37,596 bases of DNA from Apostichopus parvimensis (GCA_000934455.1 KN889404.1:4404-41999), one strand, 5' to 3'; numbered from the stretch's first letter, positions 10,992 to 24,964 are shown. The notes: generated by a model from the sequence alone, not told the origin. Numbers and translations are program-made.

Positions 10992-11380
10992 TCCTAGATG
11001 GAATGAAATTTCTCTTTTACAGCTCTATATCACTGTGCATTTAACGTACACTTGTATCATATATATACACACTGACATGTGATGATGGTTGGGTTTGCTT
11101 CTCCATGGTGTGTCTATTACAGTATAATGCACATTGATGTATAAACAACAGCCTACACTACCAGTAGAAATGTAACAGGGATCAGGATGTGTTATCTTAT
11201 CATGATATAACAATTACGTGTATAAGATATATTTATGCACATTTCAGATGAATTCAGACAATACTATTCAACAGTTGACTTCTATCATAATTGCGCTTCA
11301 TCAACACCTGCCACATGGACCCAATATAGGGTACACACAGTCCAAATCTTGGGAATGTTTTTTTTTATGATTATTTTGGG
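10992..11380 (+). repeat. Right copy of 389-bp gap-flanking duplication
   Basis: This is an identical second copy of 10553-10941, starting at the first base after the N run and continuing into unique sequence at 11381. It contains no coding exon. Confidence 0.95.
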
Positions 11381-11670
11381 GTTTTTTTAATGAAAAATAA
11401 AAAAAAAATGTTGCAAACTGCTGACTGTGTTATAAATTATTATATCTGCCATGGTAACTGCACAAGAGAAGGACATGTAATGTGGTTTTCTTGCTATGAG
11501 GTACAGTAGCAATGATGTTGAAAGATGCTTTAAAAAGTTATACGAAAATAAGAATATTACAAGTTTTTCAAAAGCAATATATATATGTAAAACAACCTGA
11601 TATTAGGCATACAAACAGCAAGGGAACACGGTAAATGATCCACATTTAATTGCATCACACCTCTCTGCCT

Positions 11671-11730
11671 ACTTTGCATGTAAGAATCAGGGCAAATGGG
11701 TTAGAGACCAATGGTGTATATTAAAATTTA
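11671..11730 (+). repeat. 60-bp direct repeat, copy 1
   Basis: Begins ACTTTGCATGTAAGAATCAG and ends TATTAAAATTTA. Copy 2 at 11849-11908 differs by one base (GGCAAAT against GGCTAAT). The copies are 118 bp apart. Confidence 0.9.
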
Positions 11731-11848
11731 CTAGCTATATTATAAAATTAATAGCTATATTACTACTTATATGTTTGCTCTCCACCTCTATTGAATCAGA
11801 CCATATAAATATCAAATTTAGCTCTTAAACAGTGTTTACTACTACAAT

Positions 11849-11908
11849 ACTTTGCATGTAAGAATCAGGGCTAATGGGTTAGAGACCAATGGTGTATATT
11901 AAAATTTA
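11849..11908 (+). repeat. 60-bp direct repeat, copy 2
   Basis: Near-identical to 11671-11730. The high identity suggests a recent local duplication, or a collapsed or misjoined assembly close to the nearby gap. Confidence 0.9.
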
Positions 11909-12281
11909 CAGAGAACTAATTATCACATTTGATGAGCTCTTTTTGATTTATATTAAAGCCAGGAGTGAACAATTCTGCTTTTTTGAAACCATCTGAGGAC
12001 TGACAGACAAAAATCACTTTGAGATCTCTCTTGGGTGATATATACATACAGTATATATATATTTTATGTCAGCACTCGGCAACAAAGATAATGGCAAGAC
12101 AGGAAGAAGTCACAATTGCTATATCACTACTAAAATGTATGCTAAAGAACAAGGAGGCTCATTAAAAGAAGAAGTTCACTCTGCAATTCATGCAGAACTA
12201 GCCCAAACTGAATCACCAACATGAATCTCTAATTATTAGCTCTAAAGCCTCACACTTTCACATGATCTTTGTTTATTGAAT

Positions 12282-12355
12282 TTTTAATTTCATATGTTTT
12301 AATTTCAAATGTTTTAATTTCCAAATGTTTTAATTTTAAAAGTTAATTTCAAATG
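12282..12355 (+). repeat. AT-rich tandem repeat of about 16 bp
   Basis: Imperfect repeats of TTTTAATTTCAAATG, about four units, in intron 4. Confidence 0.75.
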
Positions 12356-14833
12356 ATAAAAGATTGTAATGGTAAAATCCCACAACACTGTAGTTACTTC
12401 ACTTCATATTTCTTTCATTTCAATATTGGATGCCGGGGAAAAAATTGGAATTTTTCTAAACTGTTCTTTAGTAGGTGACTAAATATCAAACAAAGCTGAA
12501 GTATGTCTGAATAATCAAACTGGTGAAAACCAAATCAAACTTCATTAGTTAGTCACTCAGTAACCTTAATTCACTACTTGAAACGATTTACGAGGGCGTA
12601 TTTAGTTTATTTTAAGAAACGCTTAATAGGTCTGGATAAAGTTGCTGACCGATCAAAACAGTGTTGCTTTATAACCAGATAAATAAATAGCATGTTTTTA
12701 TGAGGTAGACATACTGAATAGTACACACTGGGTCAGGCTGCTTTAAAGGGAAAAAAGTTAAATGAGAGTGTGGTAAATGTGTGAAGACAGGTATGCCAGG
12801 CATTTTGCAACTCTTATGTAATCTCCCTTCATAAGAACCTAATCATGGATATGGACCGACTCTCCCTCAACAAAAAAAACTGGCGTTACAAGATCCACGT
12901 TTCAAATTTATGATACACTCCATTAACGGCACACTACTGTTATATCCTTTATATAATTTATGCAGCAATGGCTGACCATGCTTGCATGTTTTGTTCAAGT
13001 ATTATACACGTTGTCTTGTCGCCCCCATGGTTTTATCTCTCTAATGGCATTGAGCATCTTCTATGATCTATGCTATTAACTTCTTATATCCAGGAAATCC
13101 TTGACACATTTTTACGCTGGAGTTTTTCCCATTTGCTTTTTGTGTACGTACCAATTAGTCCGCTACGTCTCTGTAATGATAATAGGAGAGAGTCCTCTCG
13201 AAAATATACTCTCCCAGCTAGTCACACCAGGTGTAAGTGTGGGCTGACAGCAGGAAATAGCTTGCCTCGTTTAATGGCAAGTGCAGTCTTACCGATGCAA
13301 ATGAGACAAGTTATAACCTGGTCTTTCTGATTATGCTAAGTGCTCCAGTCCTAGCCGAGGCAACGGAGGCAGGAGCAAAGTCGTCTGCATCCCTGGACTC
13401 ATCTTTTTACAGAGCTCAATAGCTAAAAAGAATTTCATGGGCAATCTTCGAGTGAGATCTGCAATTTAACAGTTTAGTGATTGCTTCAGGATATTTGTAT
13501 ATACAGTATATATACAGTGCCTAACATTGCAGCCCACACAGTACCTTCAAATTTAATGGGTATCAGCCTTTTTGCATTCTATATGCGCATGATGCAAATC
13601 AGCTGCCTATAGAACCTGTAATATAAAATGATCCTAATCATCTTGAAATATGTAGAGTAGTTAGCTGTATGTACAGTGTCACAGATTGCTCTGTCGTACA
13701 AAATGCAATACGTTATAACTTTGGTAGGTTTTTGAAATAATTACAAAAGAATGAAGACTTGTTTCCGTAGATTACAGTCTACTACAGTATCGACTTTGAA
13801 TAAGTATGCGTGCATGTGAATTCTTTCATCGGTGCGTGAGAGAAAGAGATAAAGCTGCACTTAAAGAGAGAAATTTCCCAACAGGCTCGGATAATTGTCA
13901 CTTAATGAGCTTAATTATCTTCTATCCGAGACAAAAAGTATAAAATGTTTGAAAATCTTGTTTCTGTGCTGTTGTCGTATAGTACAATAGTTCCATTGAT
14001 GGTCAGACAATATACTGAGTTTTTTTTTTTTTCTTACCGTCACAAGTACAATTTGAAATGGACGTCAATGTTGTAATTACGGGAAAGAAACCTAGGCTAT
14101 AAAGTATATATATTGCAACTGCCATTGCCAAACAAGGGATTCTCCAACAGTCTGAATGTTTATGCACAAGAAAATGTCTTCCTATGCAGAATACTTTGCC
14201 TGGACTCCATTATGTGGTGGTACTTTGAGAAAATGGAGATTTTCTGCCCAAGAGTTTATCAACAACTCATTGGATTGTAAGTAGCAATTGGGAACTGGAA
14301 AAAATAAAAATAAAAATATTTTCTCCAAGCCAATTTATGAAAGTGAAAACAAGCATGATTCTTCTTTATCAACACACAGTACTACTATATATTGTATATA
14401 AATGCATTTGATATTGATAAAAGGTTTTCAATCAATACAGTAATTTTATCCAACACTAGTCTATAAAGTACTGTGCTTTAATACAGTTATGGTTAGTGTT
14501 TGGTTATGTAATTAGCAGCCCTTCACAACACTACAAGTTGCCTTGATCATATATGCAGACCTGTAGTACAGTAGTACTAGGGAGAAGAATTTTACATTTT
14601 GAACAGAAGCATCTTTAGCAATCCCACACTTTCATTTTATTATGTGTAAAATTGTGTATCATATTTCCACCCGTGTGCTGGCGATTATAACAGCACAACA
14701 GGATGCAAGGCTATCTATAAATAATTAAACAAAGGCAGGATTCTGAAGCCGCAGAATACCGAATGCTGGTTACTGACGGCTAATATATTTTACACAAAGA
14801 TATTGACAGCTCTATATAGAGTATACAACTAGA

Positions 14834-14965
14834 CACTTTGGGTGGTAGAAATGAGCAAGTTGGTTGATTGGTCAACAGGGAGGTCAGTGTCAATGGCTAC
14901 CAGGTCACTCTAGACATGGTAGTGAAAGAGTGCAGATGTTGTGAGCCGACAGGTAAGTGTGTAGC
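14834..14965. repeat. Foldback-repeat right-half copy
   Basis: Reads GACACTTTGGGTGGTAGAAA, then CTACCAGGTCACTCTAGACA, then a TGTGAGCCGACAGGTAAG end. The order and words match 19873-20017 (GGCACTTTGGATGGTAGAAT, TTACCAGTTCATTC, GTGAGGAGACAGGTGAG). No left arm is visible beside it. Confidence 0.45.
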
Positions 14966-17900
14966 AAAGGTTATATATATTACTAATCTGGTAGAGCGCA
15001 AGCACTGTTTTCCCACACAATATTTTTTTTTTTTCCTTTTTTCTTTGTTTTTTTTTTCCATATGTTGGTATCGGATTAGTCTTGGCTAATGTTGGGATCT
15101 AAAATATCAGTAAACACTATATCGACAGCACATGTACTGGCATTTAACAGTTAACGGAGAGAATTGTAGTCTTTCAAGTTAAAAGTGCATTCCATACTGC
15201 ATTGATCAGGAGGGTTTTTTGCATTTGCTTAATTGATAAGTAGTTCTAATCCACTTCTTTCTGCATTTCAAGTCTCAAATTCTCGAGTGTAGCGACAGGA
15301 GCTATCAAAACTCTTCCTCCGGACTCTCAGCTTTTACGATACTTGTGTCACCTGATTAATGACCTGCCAATCCAGTTCTTCTGTTACCTTGGCAACAGCA
15401 ACACAGCAGTTGTAGGTTAAAAGCATTTGGATCATCCGCAGCCTTCTATTCCATTCAGATACAACAGAGAATTCCAGACAACGCAAGAGTACAACTACTT
15501 CTAACACACAAATAGAAAGTAACCACCTTGGAGTGATGGGGAGAATTTTGACATAACTGCTACCACATTAGCCACAAAAGGCTGGCTTATGACATAAGCA
15601 TTATTTATGTCTAAAAATTCAAAATTTTTGAGAAAAGATGCTTTCAACAAATGTGGTTCATCTCAAGTGACTGGACTACATAATCTCATAAACAGATCAA
15701 AAGTTCAATTCCTGGGATGCTAAAAAAAAAAAAATCCAAATGGGATAAATAAGATTTCCAAGCCTAAAACGACATATTTTTACCATGCATCACAAATTTG
15801 TCAAGAACAACTGGTGATGAAGGTATTATCATCCTACAGTGCTCTGTTGCTTACATTAAGTTCAAAGAACATATCTCAGTTATTAGGATTGATAAAACTT
15901 ATTGATTAACATTAACATTTAGGCTTGCACTGAGCATCGATTTGGCATTATATATATTTAAAGAGCATTCAAGATTTTTATATTTTGAGAGTGAATATCG
16001 TTGGAAAACGGATAAACTGTAGCTCTAAAGACATTAGTGGCACACAAATATCTGGTTTTTCTTAACTTATGATATATCAAGACTACAATTCTACATAGTA
16101 CTGTTAATGCATCCTTTGATAGCCAGTACTATGGTAAGGTGGATGAAAGACTCGAAGCGACTTATCCAAGCATTTCCTATAGGAGCTGGTTCCCTATGAT
16201 TGGAAACAATTTTACAAACTGTAGAAAAAGTAAAAGAATTATTGATTCCATTCCAAGTTTGCAACTCGCACAGAGGAAAAGAAAGTGTGAACTATGCTAC
16301 TACCTTCTAGGCCTGTGCCTGAATTACATAAATGCTTCTACAGTATGTGTGATTGGTCTCACCAAATAACTGCCCCTCAGGCTTCCCTTTTAACTCCCCA
16401 AGAGTCCTTTTAAACACTGAAGTTAATTAGCCAGCAGTTGGAATTGTGTACAGCGATACTGTCTACTCTGAACATTTACAGTGCACAGTATATCTCACGT
16501 GTATATTTGACGATATCTTGTTTCGAGAAAACTTCATATCTACGAGACAAACTAAACGATTTTACCGTTTGCATTTCCGCATTCAGGACAATTTGAAGAG
16601 TAAACATCTATTGAACATGGACTGGTGAATATAGTGTCTTACTTTCTCCTAACCTACAGAAATTAAGTACTGTATTTTTCAGTTCAAATAAAGCAAGGAA
16701 TCTCACTGTACTGAACATCATATTTGAAGACATTTTTGCATGGAAGTCGTGTCATGAATTTTAAATGAAATATTCGACCATAGCAAATTTTCTGCTGATT
16801 GCGCCGCTGATTATCTGAGTCAAGATGTATAACTCGTAATGCTGCATACTCAAAGGAACATTCTAATTTTAAAGCTACAGTGTATGTAACAAGATTGGTT
16901 AAAAAACTTTAAAATGCATGTATGTGCAGTTAGCATAGCTTCAGTCATGTAGCACTATGGGAAAATCCCTCATGGATACAGCTGTTGTCAGTGATAAAGC
17001 AGCATATAAAAAAAGGCCTCCCCCCACCTCCATCACAATGCCAGTTGAAATGTAGTAGTAAAGCTTCATTCGAAGAAGTTCAATGTTTCATTCAATAAAT
17101 CTTCAAACATGAGACAGTTGTGGTCCGTTCATGGAGCTTATCATCTTCGCGAGTTGTCTGCCGTCTTCCCTGCTGTAATATTTAATTGACAGCTGACGAG
17201 GAGGAGAGGAGGAGGAGGCTACGGCATGCAGGAGATCATTTGATCTGCCACGGTCTATTACATAGCCAAATAATATGCAAAATAGGCCAATTGTTTTATA
17301 AAAAAAATGCCACAAATGTATCGACACGGAACAATAGCATTTTCATATTCCATATCTGATGAGTTTTTATTCAAAATTCATAAACTTCCCAAATTGCGAC
17401 ACAAGATGACATGTTTACAATAAATTGCTTCCTGCAATGTACATTTAAAGTAGCTTAACTGTTTCCAACTGACTAGAAACAAATTGCCTATTAATGTAAC
17501 ATTTACAAGGAACACACATGTACAGTATTTATGATACAGGCAAAGTACTATTTACACAGTACAAATTTTTTAATGTCAATCATGAAATCTGTTTTAGGCA
17601 AATACTTGCATCAAATTCAATTAATTAATTACTAATTTAATTTGCTTTATCAAGTGAAACCTTTTTAAAGCCCTTCTGCTAGAAATTCAACCCGAACACT
17701 ACAGATCCGTAATGCTGTTTTGAACGGAAACAGCGAGCATGTGGTCGAGATTGCTCACAAAAGCAAAAACAGGATTTTTTAACTGAAATTTAATTTGGGA
17801 TTGTCGACACGGTCTCAAACTTAACAGCAAAAAACTGCTTGCTCTTGACCTACAGGCTGATCTCAACAATCTTTGGATTACGATACAAACTGCAACGGCT

Positions 17901-18891
17901 TAATACGCTCAACCGATGTTGTAACCAAACAAAGGAACAACTGAATATACTGCTATTAAGGAACAACCGTATCTAGGAAAACCATTCTTGACTTGATCAA
18001 CAAGATATTAATGCAATGTTTGCAGAAATATTAATAGAACAAAAAATGTACTGCTTACATAACAGTCCCTGAACTCTATATGTAGCTACTGAACCTCCCC
18101 ACCAAGTATTTCTGCTAATTAACTTCAGACCAGAGATTTATGGAAACAGATTGGTCAACTGGTGTGGACGAGGTTATCGGAAGCGATTAGGAATGATGAA
18201 GAGGAATGCCAGTCTTAAAAGCGTACGGAATGTTTCAAACTACGAGGCCAACGAGACCAGGTAATATATCTACGATACTTGTCAGGGAAACATCCTCACT
18301 AGACCTGACAATGAAAAACAGTTGTGAGGACACTGAAAGCAAACAATCTTCTTCTGATTTGGATGGTAGCGTGGAGAACTAGTACTGCATAGCATCAAGA
18401 GTGCTACTTAATGAAAGAATTCATGAAACCTTTCGTCAAATATTATCATGAGTGATGACGACAGTAACTTACACCTCAATCCAAAAGAGCTTAATTAAAC
18501 AACTAACCCAATTTTTCAACAATCTGGATTTACAGATGTATGCACTCAGGACGCAGGGCATACATTATATGACGATTGGCATACTGTTTTGAATTCTCGG
18601 TGAATAATGTCAAATCCACAGCGTGAATGGGAGACACCATATATATGATGTTGCAATATGTTGCTAGCTATTTACTGTTAAGCTCAAATGGTCGCCTTCA
18701 GCATGAAATTTAATCATTATTGCATGTTATGTATCTTCAATATTCATCTGAAATTCATCTTCACTAATGTTTCTGAAATTAACAGCAAACCATTTAAGCC
18801 AACTTCCAAAACCAAGTACCTTTAATGCACATGACATTTCCTGTTTATTGTCCCACTTCTCCCATTTTCTTCCAGGTTATTTTGCTTTTGA

Positions 18892-18913
18892 GGGGAGGGA
18901 GAGGGGGTAGGGG
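18892..18913 (+). other. G-run cluster near exon 4 donor
   Basis: G-runs of 4, 3, 5 and 4 with short loops on the plus strand. In PKA RNA the same stretch is C-rich and pyrimidine-rich, about 90-110 nt downstream of the exon 4 donor, where such tracts can bind splicing regulators. Confidence 0.6.
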
Positions 18914-19002
18914 ATGGAGGAAAGAAATACAAGAGATGGGATATTGGAAAAAGCACCTCACCACTTGTTTAATATGAAGTAAGCAATGGTAAAATTTCTT
19001 AC

Positions 19003-19101
19003 CTTGAAATGGAACTCTAAGCCAACAAGGAATGGAAAGCTGATGGCTTGAAGGATTCTCTTCTCATTCAAAGTATGCTCCACTTGTTTCAATTTGACTA
19101 C
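19003..19101 (-). CDS. PRKACA: PKA catalytic subunit, exon 4 (C-helix)
   Basis: Fourth coding exon, 99 nt (33 codons), phase 0 at both ends, identical in size to the vertebrate exon. It reads [20 protein letters not shown] then [13 protein letters not shown]. This holds the C-helix, including the Glu of NEKRIL (Glu91) that forms the salt bridge with Lys72 in the active kinase, and beta strand 4. Phe-Pro-Phe-Leu-Val is fully conserved; EFHFK replaces the mammalian EFSFK. The acceptor is TTCTTACAG and the donor is GTAAGA. The exon is only about 1.2 kb downstream of exon 3 but 14.4 kb upstream of exon 5. No disruption is seen. Confidence 0.97.
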
Positions 19102-19324
19102 CTGTAAGAACAACAATCAACAGAGGAAAGGTCAGAGGTATAACATGAAAACTGATCAAGAAGAGGCTTCAAATGTTCTTGTTTATTATTCCATACTTAC
19201 TACAGCCTAACAGGTCATAGATCTGTGTTTATATCCTTAACTACTTTGAAAGAACGCAATGGTCAGCAATTATCAAACTTCAACATCTTAACTGTTGTTC
19301 TATTGCCTCTATCACCACATCATT

Positions 19325-19567
19325 GTAGGAGTGTTAGCTCAGTGGTTAACGCCGGTGCCTTCCAATCATTAGGTCCCCAGTTCGAGTCACTTCAAGATTA
19401 ATGTCGTCCAGTTACAGAGTTGTTGACAATTTCACAATTCATAATCATGGACGTTAAATGTGAATCTAAGAGAAAGACTGCGGTCAGCTTGTGGCTTTGA
19501 TAAGCCAATGAGGCTTCTTCGCGAGTTCCTGCTTGCAGGAGGATCTAAAACACATACATACATACAT
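19325..19567 (+). mobile_element. tRNA-derived SINE
   Basis: The head has an A box (TAGCTCAGTGG, 19335-19345) and a B box (AGTTCGAGTCA, 19379-19389) at tRNA-like spacing, which form an internal RNA polymerase III promoter. A body of unrelated sequence follows and the element ends in a CACATACATACATACAT tail (19551-19567). This layout is that of a short interspersed element copied by a LINE reverse transcriptase. I cannot assign a named family, and I do not see a clear target-site duplication. It lies antisense to PKA in intron 3. The acceptor stem does not pair well, so it is not an intact tRNA gene. Confidence 0.75.
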
Positions 19568-19589
19568 CTTACCTTACTGAGACTGTCAA

Positions 19590-20035
19590 CTCCCCAAAAC
19601 TGACTGGTTTGGGTATTTACAGATGACGATACTCACCTGTCTTCATTCTACAGATGCACTCAAATCAACCTAGCCTTATAGTAGTTGGTAACATTTTAGC
19701 ACTGCGCCCAGACTAATCTACTTCAGGGTCAATGTCCAATTCCTCTCCCTTCCGAATCTACCATTCTCACTGAGACTGAATTAATTTTTTATAATTCCTT
19801 CTTTCTTAAATATCTGAGATAAATTTGGACAGCTGGGTAAAACTTCCAGGAAAATGAATATCCCAAACGTACGATGCTGGCACTTTGGATGGTAGAATGA
19901 GAAGGGAGGGCATTGACCGAAGGGGCCTGTCATAGAGGGCACACAGTGTTTAAAGGTTACCAGTTCATTCTATGCATGGTAGAATGAGAGTGCTTAGGCT
20001 GTGAGGAGACAGGTGAGGGAGGAGCAAAGTAAATT
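19590..20035. repeat. Foldback-type dispersed repeat, copy in intron 3
   Basis: The left arm (19632-19661) reads CTCACCTGTCTTCATTCTAC then AGATGCACTC. The right arm (19978-20017), reverse complemented, begins CTCACCTGTCTCCTCACAGC and runs through GCACTC and CATTCTACC. The two can therefore pair as an imperfect inverted repeat with a few hundred bases between. The same words occur elsewhere in the window (988-1240, 3818-4105, 4236-4350, 4660-4765, 14834-14965). This could be a MITE or foldback element. No transposase frame is seen. Confidence 0.55.
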
Positions 20036-20251
20036 TTATAACCGCTGACATTTTGCATCATGCTAAAAGTGTGGGTTAATACTATGACTTAAGGAAATAT
20101 TTTGATGACGTTAGATGTACATACAAAACTTAAGGGATGCGAGAATTTTTTTCCAGTTCTCCAAATAATAAACAAAGTTTGCCACGAGTTTAGGCATTAT
20201 TACCCTGCAAGGTTATTCTGAGACAAGTGCCTCAAATAGAAGAGAGTTTTA

Positions 20252-21590
<1,339 letters not shown>

Positions 21591-21652
21591 TTGGGCTGGG
21601 CTGTCCCATTTTCTCTGAAAATCTTCTTTAGCTTTATTTAGGAATTCTTTCA
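21591..21652 (-). CDS. PRKACA: PKA catalytic subunit, exon 2 (N-terminal A-helix)
   Basis: Second coding exon, 62 nt, phase 1 in and phase 0 out, the same size and phase as in vertebrate PRKACA. With the G from exon 1 it reads VKEFLNKAKEDFQRKWDSPAQ. This is the amphipathic A-helix and linker that pack on the kinase core; Trp30, which lies against the core, is present. The acceptor is a long pyrimidine tract ending in AAACAG and the donor is a consensus GTAAGT. Intron 1 upstream is about 13.6 kb. No frameshift or stop is seen. Residues around the helix (Asn, Gln-Arg and Asp in place of Ala, Leu-Lys and Glu) are conservative or surface changes. Identification is by direct recognition of the family sequence. 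Confidence 0.95.
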
Positions 21653-24600
21653 CTGTTTAAGAAAACAAAACAGAAAACAGAAAACATGAGTGGATAAGAA
21701 ATGCAGATTTGGCAGAGAGTACTGTTGACATATCTCATAGCATATTAAGTACATTGTAATGATTTTTTCTCCCCGTTAATGGTTACAGGGCTTATTTACT
21801 TTTAAGGCTAGGGTAAGCTGAGCAAAGCTACTGAACTTTTGAAGTGGGAAGGAAAAAATCATATATAACACATACTGTACATGATGAACAACTATGTGAA
21901 AATACTTGTAAATGGTCAAAAACTACTGTACTCTACATACTTAATAAAATAATAACTTTAGTTTTCTTCTTTTAAAAGTGTTTAAAACAAAATCCAACTG
22001 ATTCGGAGTTGCAGAGGCGATAAATACAGTAGGTAGGAAACTTATGTGAATATTTCCTTGTAGCCAGTACAGTACATATATATAGCTGTGCAACTAAGTA
22101 TACGTAGCACAGTCTTTAATACACAAGACTGTTCAAAGTCAACATTTACATCACAGCACATAGCAAACAGTACCTGGAAACATGGTTAAAAATCCCCACA
22201 GATTCGATCACATGAAGATAAAACTGTTTTCCTGTACTTATATCACCAATTACATTGCACAATCCAAGCACAAAAGGACCAAAGAGACAGAATGCTTCAC
22301 GCTTTAGAACGAAACCTCATTCATATCGGGTTGCAGGTAAACTGTTTTTAACCTGTACTTTCTCCGACAACATCTCAATGTAATTACAGTATAGTTTATA
22401 CTGCACTATGTATATGAAAACAGTGTGAGTCAACAACTGCATGCACGTGTGAAAACAAAGTGAAACTTGAACAACTTAATATCACAATACACCCTCTTAA
22501 TAAACATTCACATTTCCCATTATCATAACATAAACGAAAGTGTAAATATCTCTGTCATTTATTGTGTCTCCCACGCATTATGTAAAACATTTTATCTGTT
22601 GTGTATTTTTGTACTACTGTACTTGCCATATTCATTTGATTCAGGAGAATAGTGAATAACTGATAAAATGTAAAAATATGACATCCTGTTATATGTAAGA
22701 TGGGGCAGGGATTGAACATGAATGAAAATGTCATTGTTTTTCTAACATATTTTCCAAAACAATGTTTCCTTCTCATATGACCTGACCTGTTCATACATTA
22801 TAAGCAAGGTAAAACAGTAACCTTTGCCACAACTTCACATATTGTATGATAATGATTAATATACAGTATATATGGCATGTACATCAAAAAGGATAATGGA
22901 AAGACAAAAAAAAAATACCTGGAGTTATATTTATCATAACATCACAGAATATAACACTGTACAGTAATTATATCTTTCCACATTACTTGCACAATTTTCA
23001 GAATTTTTCACATTGATCAGCAACAGAACAGGTTATAAAGATGAGATAAGCAAAAGCTAATGAGCAACCCTTACACTTATCTAATTTATATTTCAAAATG
23101 AATGAAATCTCATAATGATCAGGTAAAAAAAAAATATGAACAAAAATGAACAAAACATAAAGAGTTCTGTACCGTTAATACAAACTTATATCAATATGCA
23201 TCATACTGTAGTGCCCAGCTATATCTTCTATTCATTTACACATGAAATTCCCATTTATTTTCTGACTGAAACCACACCACCACCCAGCCAGTTTCCACGG
23301 TCTGTTGCGAAAACAGTGTTCATTTATTGTCTTTTTCACCTCCTTATCATATCAGATTCTCAGAACACTGTCACTGTCACTGCTATTACTAATGGCTTGT
23401 TTGCTACACATGTACCACAATAGTAGCCAATATAGAACACAAAGACACACTACTGAGAGTAATAACAAATTGATTCACATCACCACGGCAACAGGAAATG
23501 ACCGTGGATGCTATTCTTAGAACTGTAATTATCAAGAATGAAATATTACAGTTAGGTTGGATAGGTAGTACTTTACTCAAAGATATACAAATACACACAC
23601 ACACATAGAGTGTTTTCATTCGGATAATTTATCGAACCTCGATCTGCGACAAAGTTTTTAAAGTATATACTTAACTTTTCGGGCCCAGAATATTTTCATC
23701 AGCTGGTACAAGTATAAACTTGTATTATAATCTTTAATGGTAATTTACAACTTCTGACCAGAATTGTACATGCAAAATAGGTTATGACTTGTTGCATATC
23801 TACACTAGTGAAGTATATCTGTTGCGATGTACAGTAGCCAGTCAACTGACGCTGACAAACAGTACGATTTCCTGCTTTTTAACTTTTAAGTGGTGAACTT
23901 TGGATGACTTTTGATCTGTGACAAAACCAGCTCTGCATTTAGTCATGCAAGGTACTCATTGTTCCAAACCTCCTATAAATTGTGCTTTCTAAGTGATTGT
24001 GTAGTGAGCGAGTCAATAAATATTAATGACTATTGCGGTCTCAATTGTTTTCAATTTTTTTTTTGCCATTGCATAATTTAGCAGTTGTCCATTATACAGT
24101 ATATTACAGGAGCTTAAATAACAACTATTTAACAGACTTTATTTATCAATTTATTAACATTTTGCAATTAAACTTGAAACAGACCGGATAAAATGATTCA
24201 TCAAATTTTCCTTTAAAGTACATTCAGATTGTTAAACCATGCATTGAATGTGAACATTTTGAAAATCAAGATACATGAAGCTGACCTACCACTCAGCCCT
24301 ATTTTCCCAAACAAATATTGAAAATTAGAAAAATTTACAAAATTAACTGCAAAGGAAAGCTTCTGGTCCCAAAATTTTTTTTCCCATCTTAACATTTTAC
24401 CTTCAAATGTAACATTTAACATGATTTATAATGCTTGCTAAAAAGTACAGTTCGTACTCCAAATGTCAAGATGTACCCTGCGAGTGTGTTTTAGTTTTAT
24501 ATTATACCCAAATGCATGACCTTTCTAGTTCAATTAAAAGCACTTGTCAAGATTAACCTGTAAAACAGGCACATCACTCCCAATTAAACTGTCATTAATG

Positions 24601-24964
24601 CACCTGGAGCAGCAAAGCTAATTACCCTGACCTACTTTAAAAGAAAAACACATTTCAAATTTATTCAACTGACATTTGGGAGCAACTCAAAATGTATCTC
24701 TAGCACAGTAATTAATGTACATAGTGGAAAAGCTCTGTACCTATAGAAAATACTGTACAGCCCATGGCATAACCGAGAGCACAAACCTGTACTTACTACT
24801 TATATGTTAAATTGTGAAGGGCAAAGTTTTTAAGGAATTTTTTCTCCCTCTGACAACTAGATCTTACCCTTTGCTTGTTCCAACTGCAGAATTGATTGTG
24901 GGAACAAAGATGTAGCAAAATTACAAAGAGCCACCTGAATTAACAATTTTTGTTGTCTTTATTG

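Larger units (their letters stand above)
4574..19002 (-). other. PKA intron 4 (about 14.4 kb, contains assembly gap)
   Basis: The intron lies between exon 5 and exon 4, which are contiguous in the protein (HFK then DNSN), so the gap within it hides no PKA exon. It holds A-rich and ACAAT repeats, a CATA/CACA microsatellite, small tandem repeats and several G-runs. If the duplicated gap flank is an artefact, the true length is about 439 bp less, near 14.0 kb. I see no other gene with support; open frames here are short, often lack ATG and have no recognisable domain. Confidence 0.85.

Noticed and set aside
10586..11213. Two identical 62-residue minus-strand frames
   Set aside because: They are the same sequence seen twice because of the duplicated gap flank, with no family resemblance.
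13070..13330. 86-codon plus-strand frame in intron 4
   Set aside because: No domain, no splice context and no conserved motif; consistent with chance.
14174..14284. 36-codon frame MSSYAEYFAWTPLCGGTLRK and onward, ending just after a GTAAGT-like site
   Set aside because: It looks mildly protein-like but is very short, on the strand opposite PKA, and has no recognised family or neighbouring exons.
19325..19400. Functional tRNA gene
   Set aside because: A and B boxes are present but the arms do not form a proper cloverleaf and a long SINE body and tail follow.
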